Positions 53,532 to 62,424 of a stretch of DNA of 64,000 nt are shown here, piece after piece. The notes below the pieces were generated by a model. That model made no database searches, was not told where the DNA came from, and saw only the letters and a program-made list of their open reading frames with translations. Within the stretch, counting starts at the first letter, position 1; each line of letters begins with the position of its first letter. Origin of the DNA: Bacillota bacterium (lineage in GTDB: Bacteria > Bacillota > Clostridia > Acetivibrionales > DSM-1351); NCBI GenBank assembly GCA_023444055.1, contig JAEZRV010000002.1:1-64000 (forward strand). Direction: 5' to 3'. A program made the translations under genes and the position numbers.

Positions 53532-55178
53532 TTGAGAATAAATAATAACATTAGTTCCATAAATGCAAATCGTTCATACAGCATGAATAATTTGCAGTCA
53601 CAAAAATCGTTGACTAAATTATCCTCTGGGTTAAGAATCAATTCTGCCGCTGATGATGCTGCTGGATTATCTATATCGGAAAAAATGCGAGCACAGATAA
53701 GAGGCTTAAATCGAGCTAACACCAACATTCAAGATGGCATTTCATTGATACAAGTGGCAGACGGTGCACTAAATGAGGTACACTCCTTACTTCAAAGAGG
53801 TCGAGAGCTATCTGTTCAAGCTGCTAATGGTACACTAACCAATTCTGATAAACAAATGATTCAAGAAGAAACATTGCAGATAATATCAGAAGTAGATCGA
53901 ATATCAAACACTACAGAATTTAACACGATGAAGCTTCTGAATACACCTCAGTCTAGTAGTTCAGATAGCCAAATTATTAATTCATTAAAGAGTGCTTATT
54001 TACAGCAAGCTGAGGCACGTATTCTTGCACAATACGGATTATCTGGAGATGGACAAAATTTGCAGATTGTATTAGATCAGACACCTCAACCTTACTTGGC
54101 GGCTGTCTCTTACAATTTAGATGTATCAGGAAAAGCATATAATCAACAGCTTCATGTTGATGTTAGTGATTTTATCCCTGCCACCCTGCCAAACGGTGGA
54201 ACTGCTCCAATGTACGATGACCGTGTTATTGCCCATGAGTTAGTTCATGCCACTATGGGAAGAACAATGAACTTCGGTGCTCTGCCAAGCTGGTTTAAGG
54301 AAGGCACAGCAGAGTTTATTCATGGTGCGGATGAAAGATTATTTGCTGATTCTTCTGGAGGAACTAATTTCGCAGCGGTAGTCAATGAGCTTGCAAGCTG
54401 GGAAAACACCTCAATTGATTATTCAGCAGGTTATGCCGCTGTACGTTATATGCATGAGCAAATAAAAGCAAGCGGCGGAAATGGAATTAAAGATATTATG
54501 ACATATCTCAGCACAAACCAGACAAGTACGCTAGATGACGCTTTGACAAATGCATCTTCGGGAGCTTTCACAAGTTTAGCAGATTTCACATCTGATTTTT
54601 CTACAAATGGAGCTGCATTTATGGCCACAATGGATTTATTAAATACTGATACTGGTGCAATCGGTGGAGAAGACGCAGATGGTGGTGCTGCTTTAACTGC
54701 TGAAACTGTAATCGGAGACACTGTTAATCTTACAGACAATCCGCTTGCAGGATTTACTGAAATATGGCCTAGTTTAACTCCAAGCACTTTATCAAGTTTA
54801 TCGATTCAGTCAGGTGCTAATACCGGAGATACATTAAATATTTCACTAGCTGATATACGCAGTAATACACTCGGTATCGCAAGCGTTGACGTTGTAAAAG
54901 ATGCAAGTAAAGCAATTGATAGTTTTGATTCTGCAATTAATAGTATCTCTCACATAAGAGCCAACTTTGGTGCTTTGCAGAATCGTTTAGAACATGCATT
55001 ACAAATATCTGATAATAGTGCGGAAAACTTGTCTGCCAGTGAATCTCGTATTCGTGATTTAGATATGGCTAAAGAGATGATTACATTTACTAAAAACAAC
55101 ATATTATCTAAAGCTTCAGCTGCTATGATAGCTCAAGCCAATCAGCAACCACAGTCAGTTCTGCAGTTGCTCAACTAA
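53532..55178 (+). CDS. Flagellinolysin: flagellin with inserted zinc metallopeptidase
   Basis: 548 aa. Residues about 1-140 are flagellin D0/D1 (INNNISSINANRSY, LSSGLRINSAADDAAGLSIS, ANTNIQDGISLIQVADG), and about 470-548 are the matching C-terminal D1/D0 (DSAINSISHIRANFGALQNR, SASESRIRDLDMAKEM). Between them is a protease insert with HELVH (residues 235-239) and WFKEGTAEF, where Glu257 is the likely third zinc ligand. This is the flagellinolysin architecture, in which the hypervariable flagellin region becomes a surface-displayed enzyme. The start is TTG (AAAGGGGGTGACAAT before it), set by flagellin alignment and a sigma-D promoter. Confidence 0.93.
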   Translation: MRINNNISSINANRSYSMNNLQSQKSLTKLSSGLRINSAADDAAGLSISEKMRAQIRGLNRANTNIQDGISLIQVADGALNEVHSLLQRGRELSVQAANGTLTNSDKQMIQEETLQIISEVDRISNTTEFNTMKLLNTPQSSSSDSQIINSLKSAYLQQAEARILAQYGLSGDGQNLQIVLDQTPQPYLAAVSYNLDVSGKAYNQQLHVDVSDFIPATLPNGGTAPMYDDRVIAHELVHATMGRTMNFGALPSWFKEGTAEFIHGADERLFADSSGGTNFAAVVNELASWENTSIDYSAGYAAVRYMHEQIKASGGNGIKDIMTYLSTNQTSTLDDALTNASSGAFTSLADFTSDFSTNGAAFMATMDLLNTDTGAIGGEDADGGAALTAETVIGDTVNLTDNPLAGFTEIWPSLTPSTLSSLSIQSGANTGDTLNISLADIRSNTLGIASVDVVKDASKAIDSFDSAINSISHIRANFGALQNRLEHALQISDNSAENLSASESRIRDLDMAKEMITFTKNNILSKASAAMIAQANQQPQSVLQLLN

Positions 55179-55289
55179 CATACTTATTATGAAATAAACT
55201 GATTTATATCTAACCCAGTGAGAGGAAGTTGTTCGCTGGTTTACAAAAAATTTCAATATGCTAAAGAGACCAGTTTAATACTAAGTTGA

Positions 55290-55402
55290 TGTGTTCCAAA
55301 TAAGTTAGACTTTATAGCATAGTAGCTTTTAGGTTGCTATGCTATTTCTTTATGCAGCTAGGAGGTTGAGCCTGTACTCTACTGGGCTCATCCCTCCTAG
55401 TT
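55290..55402 (-). mobile_element. Possible end fragment of an IS3-family (IS150-group) element
   Basis: TGTGTTCCAAATAAGTTAGACT resembles an IS150-group terminal repeat. The inner CTAGGAGGTTGAGCC...GGGCTCATCCCTCCTAG palindrome resembles the hairpin often found between transposase stop and IS end. No transposase ORF is left. The two hairpins inside could now serve the flagellin transcript as terminators. Confidence 0.38.
55314..55355 (+). terminator. Terminator after the flagellin gene
   Basis: ATAGCATAG/CTATGCTAT stem followed by TTCTTTAT. Confidence 0.6.
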
Positions 55403-55410
55403 TCTCTTTA
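55358..55410 (+). terminator. Strong hairpin, second terminator
   Basis: CTAGGAGG with inner GAGCC pairs with GGCTC and CCTCCTAG, followed by TTTCTCTTTACTTT. Confidence 0.6.
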
Positions 55411-55568
55411 CTTTATAAAACTTTCTACTTTTAATAATTTGTATGTATTTGCATTTATATTCATCATAATGGAAATATTGTAATTAAAATATCTATTTTA
55501 GTGGTATAATATATATTGTTTATAACCAATTATATAATAACTTTACAAAAGTTGAAGGGATGAATTTA

Positions 55569-55805
55569 ATGTTAGAATATTGCAAATGTGGTTCTCTTAT
55601 GATTAATGGTAGTTGTACTCACAAAGGTTGTAGCAACAATTTAGCCTCTACGGCAAAAGCTAAAAAGCCACGTACTAAGGCTTCTACGATTAATGTAGCA
55701 GCAAAAGCAACAACAGAAACTGCTAAAGCTAAAATCGCCAAAATTCCTAAAGCTTCAAAATGTATTACTTACAAATTAAGTGATTTACCTATAGTAGAAG
55801 AATAA
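55569..55805 (+). CDS. Small zinc-ribbon protein with Lys/Ala-rich tail
   Basis: 78 aa. An N-terminal four-cysteine knuckle (CKCGSLMINGSCTHKGC) is followed by a basic Ala/Lys/Thr-rich tail (TAKAKKPRTKAS, AKAKIAKIPK) reminiscent of histone-like tails. It has no known enzymatic motif and could bind nucleic acid. Second ATG chosen, with AAGGGA 8 nt upstream. It has its own terminator. Confidence 0.6.
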   Translation: MLEYCKCGSLMINGSCTHKGCSNNLASTAKAKKPRTKASTINVAAKATTETAKAKIAKIPKASKCITYKLSDLPIVEE

Positions 55806-55843
55806 AAATTAAGTATATATATTACTCTAGGATAAAAGTTAAC

Positions 55844-55893
55844 GTAAAAAATTCTTTACTCTCTCGTTTAGGGTAAAGAATTTTTTACATTAT
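55844..55893. terminator. Bidirectional terminator
   Basis: GTAAAAAATTCTTTAC/GTAAAGAATTTTTTAC, a 16-bp perfect stem with a 13-nt loop. It serves the small zinc-ribbon gene and, from the other side, the RbsD/FucU-like gene. Confidence 0.8.
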
Positions 55894-55981
55894 GTCTTTT
55901 TAATTTCAACTTTTAAAGATATACTACTCTTTTGTGCTTTTGTTGCTTTCTATAATACATAGAAATTATATTTGTTAATTT

Positions 55982-56395
55982 TTATGCAACACCAATTGTT
56001 ATAAGAATATTTGCAAATACCCTTTGTTCACCTGTAGATATTGCAATTTTTACATTGTCCTTTTTGCAGGCGCTATAAAACTCATAGCGTCCAACTTTAT
56101 TGAGTTTCACGTCATCTGGAAGTAAATTCTTAAAATCCAAAAATATCTTCGGGTCATCTCCTGTCTCAGGTACCATTACTTCTGCATTTTCAATAGCTAC
56201 AGTCTTTCCTAAAACCTCTAAGACCTGTGTAACCAAAGGAATTCCATGAGTTAGTCCTAAATATATCTTTGCAGTATTAGCACCAGTATTTGAAGCAAGT
56301 GGATAGTTACCATCTGCTATAAGCACTTTGTCACCATGTCCACATTGAGCAAGTAACCCTATTAAATTTGGATTTATACATGTTGTTTTGAGCAT
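55982..56395 (-). CDS. RbsD/FucU family sugar mutarotase-like protein
   Basis: 137 aa. CGHGDKVLIADGNYP (His about residue 20, Asp about 28) and the C-terminal STGEQRVFANILITIG, with the family's Arg and Asn/Tyr, are the RbsD/FucU pattern. These proteins interconvert anomers of fucose or ribose. No transporter or sugar-catabolic gene adjoins it, so the sugar is unknown. I start at MLKTTCINP. The SD (AGGAGG) lies over 60 nt upstream with the type 2 element between. An upstream start would translate that element. Confidence 0.85.
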   Translation of the reverse strand: MLKTTCINPNLIGLLAQCGHGDKVLIADGNYPLASNTGANTAKIYLGLTHGIPLVTQVLEVLGKTVAIENAEVMVPETGDDPKIFLDFKNLLPDDVKLNKVGRYEFYSACKKDNVKIAISTGEQRVFANILITIGVA

Positions 56396-56463
56396 AAATA
56401 TGTCCATGTCCCACATTCTACACAAAACTACATGAAGGAACTGACATGGACTCGGCACCTCCT
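56396..56463 (-). promoter_or_regulatory. SD-hairpin-AUG element (type 2) before fucU-like gene
   Basis: Minus strand AGGAGGUGCCGAGUCCAUG ... GAAUGUGGGACAUGGACAUAUUUAUG. GUCCAUGUC pairs with GACAUGGAC. The internal AUG opens a 9-codon ORF ending in UAG. AGGCTGAAAAAATT lies upstream, as in the ecfA1 copies. Confidence 0.7.
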
Positions 56464-56502
56464 TTAAAGGTATTAATAATTTTTTCAGCCTTTATTGCCT
56501 CA

Positions 56503-56691
56503 TTAGTTTTCACTATAATTATCCTTTTTCATTAAGTCTTTAACTTCTTCTAGTGTAGGTAAAGATGTAATTACTCCCATCACAAGTTCTACAGGTTCAC
56601 TCCAAGTATTGCCATTATCTTTAGAAATTATTACTTTTGTATACCAATCACTAATATAAAAAATAGCCGCAAACTTTGGACCTACCTTCAT
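56503..56691 (-). pseudogene. Short ORF with an Asp-box (possible gene remnant)
   Basis: 62 codons containing SKDNGNTWSEPVEL, an Asp-box of the BNR/sialidase beta-propeller kind. It is far too short for a propeller, and its first codons lie in the terminator of the scaffoldin gene. No clear SD. It is probably the tail of a decayed secreted enzyme gene, or a chance match. Confidence 0.35.
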
Positions 56692-56743
56692 TCGTTAGAT
56701 TTTTGGGTCTAACTTTCGGGGTTCGGTTTATTCACGGCTATTT
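56661..56743 (-). terminator. Scaffoldin gene terminator
   Basis: Minus strand AAATAGCCG/CGGCTATTT closes a long imperfect hairpin with an inner GTTAGA/TCTAAC stem, followed by TTTTTTATA, about 50 nt past the stop. Confidence 0.65.
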
Positions 56744-56792
56744 CAAAAAAATTTTTTAATGTATCATTTTCGCATAACTCTAAACAACCACA

Positions 56793-59700
56793 TTAATAGT
56801 AATAAGTATTTATACTACCATCCTCTGTTATAACATTTTCTATCTTAATAAAATTAGCATTACCAAAGGCTCCGCCTTCATTGAATTTTATAGGTGAATT
56901 AGTAGCATTATAGCCAATTTTTTTAAACTTAATATTTGCAAAAACACCATCCTGCTTAATCAACTCTTCACCTATTGTATTATCAAGGAATACGAAACTG
57001 ATTACTCCTTTGGTAAGATCAATTTTACTAGCAAAGTTTACACCCGCATTAGTAATTATATCACCTGCTGTTACTGATACTACTTCTAACTGTGACTTAT
57101 CATATCCAATATAGAAGTTACATGTTCCAACACCACCCACATTAGAAACACCTGCAAAGGTAACTGGAATAGTAACTGTATCACCTGGTGTAACTGTTGC
57201 CACTCCAGCTCTAACAAGAAGAGCTTTATCTGTATCTATTATTTTTACAATAAATACTGGATTTTTTGTTACACCGAAATCAAAAGTAATTTCTTTCGTT
57301 CCAGTTTCAAGACTGCTCATATAACTCGTAAGTATTGTTACAGTATTGCCCGAAACTGTATAATCAACACCTTCTTTTAAACCTACAATCCCATTGAAAG
57401 TGTTTCCATTTGGATTGATATTTACAGTCATGTCTTTAGGATTATTTTTATCTACTTTAATATAATTAGTAGTCAATGTTGGTGTTCCTGCTTTAACTGC
57501 TATTTCTAACACAGGATTCTTATCACTAAGGTCAAAATCAAAGGTTAGTTTATGTGTTCCAACTTTGAGACTGTTCATATATGTATCAAATATTGTTACA
57601 GTATTTTGTGATACTGTATAATCAGTACCTGACCTCAACCCAGTAATACCTTTGAATGTATTACTATTTAGATCAAGAGTTATGCTTAAATAAGATGTAC
57701 TTCCTAAATCATAGGTTACCATTGAAGGATTTATTCTAGTATCAGGAATAGTTGTACGTATTATGGTAATATCACCATTTATTGTTGTTACCAGCATCTT
57801 ATTAAGATTCAGATCACTAAAAGCCCCAATATTATTGATTTCTACTGGCGTTTTGATTTGAGCTGCAGTAGGTGTCTTTAATTTAAAGTTAATATATGCA
57901 AATACCCCATCTTCACTAATGGATTGGTTTTCTTCTGTAGAATCTAGAAATAGGCTAATAGCTCCGCTAGTTGTACTGATATTAGCACTAAAGTTAGCTC
58001 CTGCATTTGTAACTATAGAACCTGGCTCAACTGATACTGCTTCTAGCAAATTAGTATCATAGCTCACTTTGAAATTGCAAGACATAACATTACCCATAGT
58101 AGCTACATTTGCAAAGCTAATAGGTACTGCTACCGTTTCACCCTCTTTTCCAGTTACTTTCCCAACTGATAAATCAAGCGTATTTGTTTTATCAATAGTG
58201 ACACTACCATTTTTGAAGAAAATATAAAGTATTTTTGCCATATCCCTATTTCCAAAAGCTCCGCCATCTTTAAATACTATAGGTGTTATTGTATCTTTTG
58301 TCCCTAATATCTTAAATGTTATATTTAATAGTACTCCATTAGAATTAATAATTTCTTCGCCTAATGTATTATCTATAAACGCAAGAGAAATTAAACCAGT
58401 AGTAGTATTAATTCTACTACTAAAGTTAATATCTGGGTTTTTAATAAGGTTACTTGGGTTTACGGACACTGCTTCTAAAAGAGTTTTGTCATAGTTGACA
58501 TAAAAGTTAAAAGTTCCTATCCCCCCCAAATATCTAAAATCTTTAACGGTAATTGGTACTGTTACAGTGTCATCCAGAGCACCCTTTGCCGTTCCAATTT
58601 CTACAACTCCACAGCAAGGGCAATACACCCCAGATATTGTAAAAGTAGGATTTTTTGTCACACCAAAATCAAAGATAAGTGACTTTGTACCTGATGGCAA
58701 CTTTCTAATATAGCTCTCAAGTATTGTTACTATATTACCTGATACTGTATAGTCAACCCCTTCAGTCAACCCTCTGATACCAAAAAAAGTATGTCCATTT
58801 GGCGTAAGAGTCACTGCTATATCTCTTTCATCATACATAAGATATGAAAATTGGGATGGATTTATTTGTGGTTCTAATTCAGGACGTGTTATAGTAATGC
58901 TACCGTCAGTCATATTTGCACCACTACCAAATTCCAATGGTAAAAATTTTAATGGTGTTGTAGTTATTGTGGCAGTGTCCTTTATTTTGAAAGTAATTAA
59001 AGCGAAATCGCCATCTGTTTTAATCAGCTCATCGCCTATTGTGTTATCTAGAAATACTAAACTAATTGTACCACTTCCTGAATCAATTTTGCCGGAAAAG
59101 TTCTTTACTGGATTTGTTACTATAGAACCTGGTGCTACTGATATTGCTTCCAGCAAGGTATTATCATACTTTATGTAAAAATCTCCAACCCCTACATTAC
59201 CTGCCTGTGCCACATTTTTAAATGATACTGGTACTGTTACTGTATCACCTGGCATACCTGTTGCTGTTCCAATTATCGCATCATACTTAGGCTTAGGTGT
59301 TGTATCCTTAACTGTTAATGTAAGTGTAGGACTATATGTTGAACTGCCAAATTCAAAGGTAAGTTTTGTAATTCCTAACGCTAAGCTATTAAGATATTCT
59401 TTTTTTAGCGTAACTGTATTTCCCGCCACCTCATAATCTTTTCCTTGGATCAGTCCGACTATTCCATTAAATAAATTTCCATTAGGAGTGAGAGTTACTG
59501 ATAAATCTGAGTTAATATACTTGTCATGTGTAAAAACCGTCGGCATTATTGATGGAGTTTGCATACTAGGATCCACACCGAACATAAAATTCCCACTTAA
59601 ATATACTGCAATATTATCATTTTCACCATATGTACTAAATGTATTAAATGAGTAGTCATTTGATAGGTCATAATTTGTCCAATCGGTTCTTGCAACTCTA

Positions 59701-60128
59701 GTTTGGATTTCTATATAGCCTCCTGCCGAAAGAGTTCCAGCACCACTTTTGAAGCCTACTTCAAGATATGTGTCCGCAGTTGACATTGAAGGACTCATTT
59801 TAACAAATGTACCTGTTACTTTATCTGTAACACCAGTGTATGTCCATTTGTCCAACATACCTGCATGATCACAAAAGAAGTTCTGTGCCTTGTCAGAATC
59901 TGCAGTGTAAAAATATCTGATTTTCAAATCTGCTAAGTTTATACTTGATGTCCCATTATTAACTACTTTAAAATTTGCATTTATCATATTGCTTGATGTT
60001 GCTGTATTTCCATTATTATTAAACAATATCTGTAAATCACTTGCTGCCGCGTTGACATCTAGTCTTGGAACAAACATTGATATTGCCATAAAGAACACTA
60101 TCAAAAATATTATTTTCTTTTTACCCAT
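56793..60128 (-). CDS. Cellulosomal scaffoldin: CBM3, four X2 modules, four type I cohesins
   Basis: 1111 aa. Order: signal peptide (1-28), CBM3 (about 31-180; LKIRYFYTAD, FNTFSTYGENDNIAVY), X2 (186-275), cohesin 1 (282-414), X2 (421-500), cohesin 2 (507-646), cohesin 3 (650-790), X2 (799-880), X2 (883-965), cohesin 4 (969-1111). Cohesins show PGDTVTVPVSF, YDNTLLEAISV and ISLVFLDNTIGDELI; X2 shows DYTVSGNTVTI and KLTFEFG. It has no dockerin or cell-wall anchor. It is shorter than CipC-type scaffoldins and has more X2 per cohesin. Cohesin 2 begins with an odd CPCCG. It stands alone, away from the usual cel cluster, so it may be a second scaffoldin. Confidence 0.92.
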   Translation of the reverse strand: MGKKKIIFLIVFFMAISMFVPRLDVNAAASDLQILFNNNGNTATSSNMINANFKVVNNGTSSINLADLKIRYFYTADSDKAQNFFCDHAGMLDKWTYTGVTDKVTGTFVKMSPSMSTADTYLEVGFKSGAGTLSAGGYIEIQTRVARTDWTNYDLSNDYSFNTFSTYGENDNIAVYLSGNFMFGVDPSMQTPSIMPTVFTHDKYINSDLSVTLTPNGNLFNGIVGLIQGKDYEVAGNTVTLKKEYLNSLALGITKLTFEFGSSTYSPTLTLTVKDTTPKPKYDAIIGTATGMPGDTVTVPVSFKNVAQAGNVGVGDFYIKYDNTLLEAISVAPGSIVTNPVKNFSGKIDSGSGTISLVFLDNTIGDELIKTDGDFALITFKIKDTATITTTPLKFLPLEFGSGANMTDGSITITRPELEPQINPSQFSYLMYDERDIAVTLTPNGHTFFGIRGLTEGVDYTVSGNIVTILESYIRKLPSGTKSLIFDFGVTKNPTFTISGVYCPCCGVVEIGTAKGALDDTVTVPITVKDFRYLGGIGTFNFYVNYDKTLLEAVSVNPSNLIKNPDINFSSRINTTTGLISLAFIDNTLGEEIINSNGVLLNITFKILGTKDTITPIVFKDGGAFGNRDMAKILYIFFKNGSVTIDKTNTLDLSVGKVTGKEGETVAVPISFANVATMGNVMSCNFKVSYDTNLLEAVSVEPGSIVTNAGANFSANISTTSGAISLFLDSTEENQSISEDGVFAYINFKLKTPTAAQIKTPVEINNIGAFSDLNLNKMLVTTINGDITIIRTTIPDTRINPSMVTYDLGSTSYLSITLDLNSNTFKGITGLRSGTDYTVSQNTVTIFDTYMNSLKVGTHKLTFDFDLSDKNPVLEIAVKAGTPTLTTNYIKVDKNNPKDMTVNINPNGNTFNGIVGLKEGVDYTVSGNTVTILTSYMSSLETGTKEITFDFGVTKNPVFIVKIIDTDKALLVRAGVATVTPGDTVTIPVTFAGVSNVGGVGTCNFYIGYDKSQLEVVSVTAGDIITNAGVNFASKIDLTKGVISFVFLDNTIGEELIKQDGVFANIKFKKIGYNATNSPIKFNEGGAFGNANFIKIENVITEDGSINTYYY

Positions 60129-60549
60129 TGTATTACCCCCTAATATTTATTAAATTGCCTTTGAACACTGCTTTCTTTCTATTTACTTGAAAATAAATTC
60201 TCACCTCCTTAGGTGTTAAAAGATAAGTAATTTTTTATAAACATTAATAAGATTTAGCTGTTTTTGAGACTGAATGTTATTAATCTATTTCCCTTGAAAA
60301 AGTGGTTTTATTTTCTATTAGCATATGCGTATGTATATTCCTTTTTTATATGGTAACATTATACATGAGCTTATCAATTCACTAACATTGTAGTTATATA
60401 ATGGTATAATTATATTTTATTACTTTTTTTAATATTTTCATACATATTACTGTACTTCATTTAAAATATATGGCTGTCTCTTTTTTCACCATTAAAAAAC
60501 GCCAACAGCTATTTATATAGCAAGAATTTGACAAGTCAATTATTTGCAT
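60129..60549. other. Long intergenic upstream of the scaffoldin gene
   Basis: About 420 bp of AT-rich DNA with no gene and no structure I can name. It must contain the scaffoldin promoter; TATATG/TATAAT-like boxes are too many to choose from. Confidence 0.4.
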
Positions 60550-60594
60550 GCAAAAAGTAGTCAAAAATAAAAATACTATTATCGACTACTTTTA
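60550..60594 (-). terminator. Terminator-like hairpin
   Basis: AAAAGTAGTC/GACTACTTTTT with a roughly 21-nt loop and T-run on the minus strand, about 140 nt after the DksA-like gene. Confidence 0.6.
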
Positions 60595-60732
60595 ACTTTG
60601 GACTTCAAATCCAATTGATTAATTTATTGATACAGGTTCTGAGACACTCCGTTTTCACTAAAAGTTGAAGCAGAGCTTTCCGCTGAGTTCCCTTATTAAA
60701 CTTTTGTTCTATTAATATGGTATGGTTTAGTT

Positions 60733-61365
60733 TTAAGGCAACTGGTCTTTGTACTGTTGATTTGAAATTTTATCTATGTCTTCTACTATTCCCTGATTAT
60801 CCATTTCGTTTGTATAAAATTCCTCATAATCCTCGTAACCACCCATATCTTGAGGAGTGTCTGCTGAACCATATTTTAAAACATCATTTAATTGATCAAG
60901 CCCCTCAAATTCATCATCTTCACGTTTATTTAAATATTTTCTTCCAAATGGTGCATCAAATACTTCATTATAAGACATATCAGGTGTATTTATTTCTGAT
61001 GCTTCCTTTTCTTTCTCACAACTCATGCAGAATTTAGCCGAAGGCATTGCTTCAAGTCTTTCAAACGCAATTTCTTGTTTACATTTCTCACATATTCCAT
61101 AAGACCCATTTTCAAATTTCTTTAATGCTCTGTTTATATCATTTAATTTACTCTGTTCATGTACTTTAAGAGCCATATTCATTTCAACGGTATATAGCTC
61201 ACTTCCTAAATCAGCTGGATGATTATCATAGTTAGAAAGCTCATTTGGAGTATGTTCACTCATCTCAGCTTCCCCATTTTCATGCATTAAATTTAATGTA
61301 CCATTTATTCTTCCTGCTTCGTTAACAAGTTTTTCTTTTAATTGATCCATTTTATTTGAGTCCAT
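60733..61365 (-). CDS. TraR/DksA-type zinc-finger protein (YteA-like)
   Basis: 210 aa. An N-terminal coiled coil (about 1-85) leads CEKCKQEIAFERLEAMPSAKFCMSCE, the four-Cys DksA/TraR zinc finger, then an acidic tail. The length and tail match YteA-family proteins of spore formers, known in Bacillus from the sporulation regulon. It may bind RNA polymerase's secondary channel, but that is unproven here. SD GGGAGG with a type 1 hairpin just 5'. It is in line with the DUF5665 gene 196 nt upstream. Confidence 0.82.
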   Translation of the reverse strand: MDSNKMDQLKEKLVNEAGRINGTLNLMHENGEAEMSEHTPNELSNYDNHPADLGSELYTVEMNMALKVHEQSKLNDINRALKKFENGSYGICEKCKQEIAFERLEAMPSAKFCMSCEKEKEASEINTPDMSYNEVFDAPFGRKYLNKREDDEFEGLDQLNDVLKYGSADTPQDMGGYEDYEEFYTNEMDNQGIVEDIDKISNQQYKDQLP

Positions 61366-61391
61366 ATTTGCCTCCCACGCCTATATTGGGC
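61366..61391 (-). promoter_or_regulatory. SD-proximal hairpin (type 1) before DksA-like gene
   Basis: Minus strand GCCCA-AUA-UAGGC (one G-U) then GUGGGAGGCAAAUAUG. Confidence 0.5.
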
Positions 61392-61561
61392 ATAAATTTA
61401 TTGTGAAATACTCTTTGGCAACCTTTACTTCGCGGTTTTTGGTTCCAACTGCACTAGTGCGCATATACTTTGTTTTTGAGTTATTCCAACATATATTTCT
61501 TAAATTTTATTTTGTCATAATATATTAATACTATTCCGCTTATTATATCCATGTTGGTATG

Positions 61562-61900
61562 CTATCTTGGGCTGTTCATGCTATTCTGCACTATTTCTAC
61601 TATCTCACTGATAAATTCACCTATATAAGGAAGATTGATTGTTACAATTGACTTTAAAATATAGAGCGTAACTGCACTCAAAATTGTAAAACCAATTGCA
61701 ATTCCAAAGCCCCTTGCTAGTCCATTAGTAAAATTCGCCCATAGCATTTTTCTAGGATGTTCAATAAAATAAACATAATCGACAAACTTCATTTTCTCCA
61801 TATTTAATGATATCTCATCAACTTTTTTAGACAAAAGCTTTATAACAGATTTTTCATTTGATTTGTCTTTTAATCTATCTTTTGATTTTTCGTTTGGCAT
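61562..61900 (-). CDS. DUF5665 membrane protein
   Basis: 112 aa. A charged N-terminal third (KSKDRLKDKSNEKS) and amphipathic helix are followed by EHPRKMLWANFTNGLARGFGIAIGF and a second hydrophobic helix ending near residue 85. This is the DUF5665 pattern, of unknown function and common in spore-forming Firmicutes. One or two transmembrane helices. Confidence 0.72.
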   Translation of the reverse strand: MPNEKSKDRLKDKSNEKSVIKLLSKKVDEISLNMEKMKFVDYVYFIEHPRKMLWANFTNGLARGFGIAIGFTILSAVTLYILKSIVTINLPYIGEFISEIVEIVQNSMNSPR

Positions 61901-62175
61901 TTATGTTTAGTTTCCCCTTTCACTTACTTCTTTAAAATTTAAGTAAACAAATCAACTTCACATATAGAAATATACAATTAAAATAAATCACTTTATTCAA
62001 TAGAAATAATAGTTAGCATTCATTTTTTATAACCTCTATATCTTTGTCTCATTTAAGCTAAATCCCACTTTAAAATTCCAATTTAAAATGAAAAATATCT
62101 AATATAATTATATTTGTTTAGTTTGGGTTTATTTATACTTAAGAATTTAGTATGTAAAAATTTGCTTTTAGCAAT
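61901..62175. other. Intergenic, no gene seen
   Basis: AT-rich spacer between DUF5665 and the aroB terminator. No ORF or named structure. Confidence 0.4.
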
Positions 62176-62226
62176 ACAAAAACGACCAAACAGAATTCTC
62201 TATTACTCTGTTAGGTCGTTTTTTGG
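62176..62226 (-). terminator. aroB terminator (bidirectional)
   Basis: AAAACGACC.AACAGA pairs with TCTGTT.GGTCGTTTT around a short loop, with A/T-runs on both sides. Confidence 0.75.
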
Positions 62227-62348
62227 TTTAACACCGCTTAAAAGGTGTATTTTAATTTGTATTACTTAACTTTCTCAGTTTAAAATTGTAGGCACACAAC
62301 TCATCAAATGAACCATTACTAAGTCAAACAACTATTTTGGCAACAAAA

Positions 62349-62394
62349 CATTGATAAGTAGCACCGATAGACTTTATATGTAGGAAAGTTGATG
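62349..62394 (+). repeat. Dispersed repeat, copy D
   Basis: CATTGATAAGTAGCACCGAT..ACTTTATATGT then AGGAAAGTTGATG, 30 bp after the aroB stop. It is the fullest match to copy A. Confidence 0.5.
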
Positions 62395-62424
62395 CAATGT
62401 TATTCAAGATACCATATCAATACC

